A stretch of DNA of 53,459 nt from Candidatus Rokubacteria bacterium 13_2_20CM_69_15_1 (lineage in GTDB: Bacteria > Methylomirabilota > Methylomirabilia > Rokubacteriales > CSP1-6), in NCBI GenBank assembly GCA_001914535.1, contig MNCR01000102.1, positions 1 through 53,459 of the forward strand. Direction: 5' to 3'. The stretch's first letter is position 1, and the number at the start of each line of letters is the position of its first letter. Shown here in pieces: positions 53,190 through 53,459 of this stretch. A program made the position numbers and the translations under genes. The notes under the pieces are model-generated. The model saw only the letters and a list, made by a program, of their open reading frames with translations. It was not told the origin of the DNA and searched no databases.

Positions 53190-53459
53190 ATGCCTACGCA
53201 GTGGGAGTCCCTGGCCAACGAACACATCCTCGGGATCGCGCCGTACGAGCCGGGCAAGCCGATCGACGAGCTGGAGCGCGAGCTCGGCATCCACGACGCG
53301 ATCAAGCTGGCGTCGAACGAGAACCCGCTGCCGCCCTCCGGCCGGGTCCAGCGGGCGATTCTCGCGGCGGTCAACCACCTCAACCGGTACCCGGACGGCA
53401 GCGGCTTCTATCTGCGGCAGGCGCTCGCCAAGAAGCACGGGGTGTCGCCCGACCAGGTC
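53190..53459 (+). CDS. hisC: Histidinol-phosphate aminotransferase, 5' part
   Basis: First 90 codons; the gene runs off the window. LANEHILGIAPYEPGKPIDELERELG and IKLASNENPLPPSGRVQRAI are the N-terminal signatures of class I/II PLP aminotransferases of the HisC type; the PLP-binding Lys is outside the window. After pheA, an enzyme of this type may also transaminate aromatic 2-oxo acids such as phenylpyruvate, which is plausible for HisC homologues. ATG with GGAGAG in front, 9 bases after pheA. Confidence 0.9.
   Translation, partial: MPTQWESLANEHILGIAPYEPGKPIDELERELGIHDAIKLASNENPLPPSGRVQRAILAAVNHLNRYPDGSGFYLRQALAKKHGVSPDQV

Overview
The window is a gene-dense, high-GC stretch (the one obvious exception is an AT-rich patch inside lnt) in which every one of the 48 protein genes I can support lies on the + strand. 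Genes mostly abut or overlap by 1-22 bases and no gap exceeds about 185 bases. I see no tRNA, rRNA, CRISPR array, insertion sequence, phage gene or toxin-antitoxin pair. The content is that of a Gram-negative-type bacterium with lipid A, Kdo and heptose core, using LpxI rather than LpxH. The combination of very high GC, LpxI, ClpC, split HldA/HldC and this gene order suggests an uncultured lineage such as Candidatus Rokubacteria/Methylomirabilota or a deltaproteobacterium-like group. That placement is a guess from gene content; nothing here proves it.

Layout. 1-2.6 kb: a pair of M16B peptidases, probably an active/inactive heterodimer. 2.6-13.2 kb: rhomboid protease, tlyA, nadK, recN, secA, smc. 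13.2-18.5 kb: a rodZ-like gene, ftsY and the riboflavin genes ribD-ribE-ribBA-ribH. 18.5-26.0 kb: nusB, a metallophosphoesterase, lnt, prfB (with its programmed frameshift), lysS, lolC/E and lolD. 26.2-28.7 kb: clpC. 28.7-39.5 kb: outer-membrane and lipid A biogenesis (bamA, skp, lpxD, lpxA, a Gfo/Idh oxidoreductase, lpxI, lpxB, a DUF374 acyltransferase, kdtA, lpxK). 39.5-49.0 kb: LPS inner/outer core (waaF-like, four GT4-type glycosyltransferases, gmhB, hldA, hldC, waaC-like, a WaaE-like GT2). 49.0-53.5 kb: trpS, scpA, scpB, an RluB-type pseudouridine synthase, pheA and the 5' end of hisC.

The genes cover envelope assembly at several levels: SecA export, FtsY targeting, Lol lipoprotein transport with Lnt acylation, Bam/Skp porin assembly and complete lipid A-Kdo-heptose synthesis apart from a few steps encoded elsewhere (fabZ, lpxC, lpxH-equivalents other than LpxI, msbA, gmhA, hldD, kdsA/B are not in the window). 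Chromosome maintenance is represented by Smc plus ScpA/ScpB, encoded 36 kb apart, and RecN.

The least expected structure is a family of 50-85 bp direct repeats placed exactly at gene junctions: a three-unit 66-bp tandem array plus a fourth variant unit between lolC and lolD, a doublet with 85-bp spacing between two glycosyltransferase genes, a degenerate copy before the pheA promoter, and a copy fused in frame into the 3' end of ribH, ending at the nusB start codon. Several genes (recN, secA, gmhB, perhaps tlyA) also have a -10-like hexamer only 7-8 bases before the start codon, suggesting leaderless transcripts.
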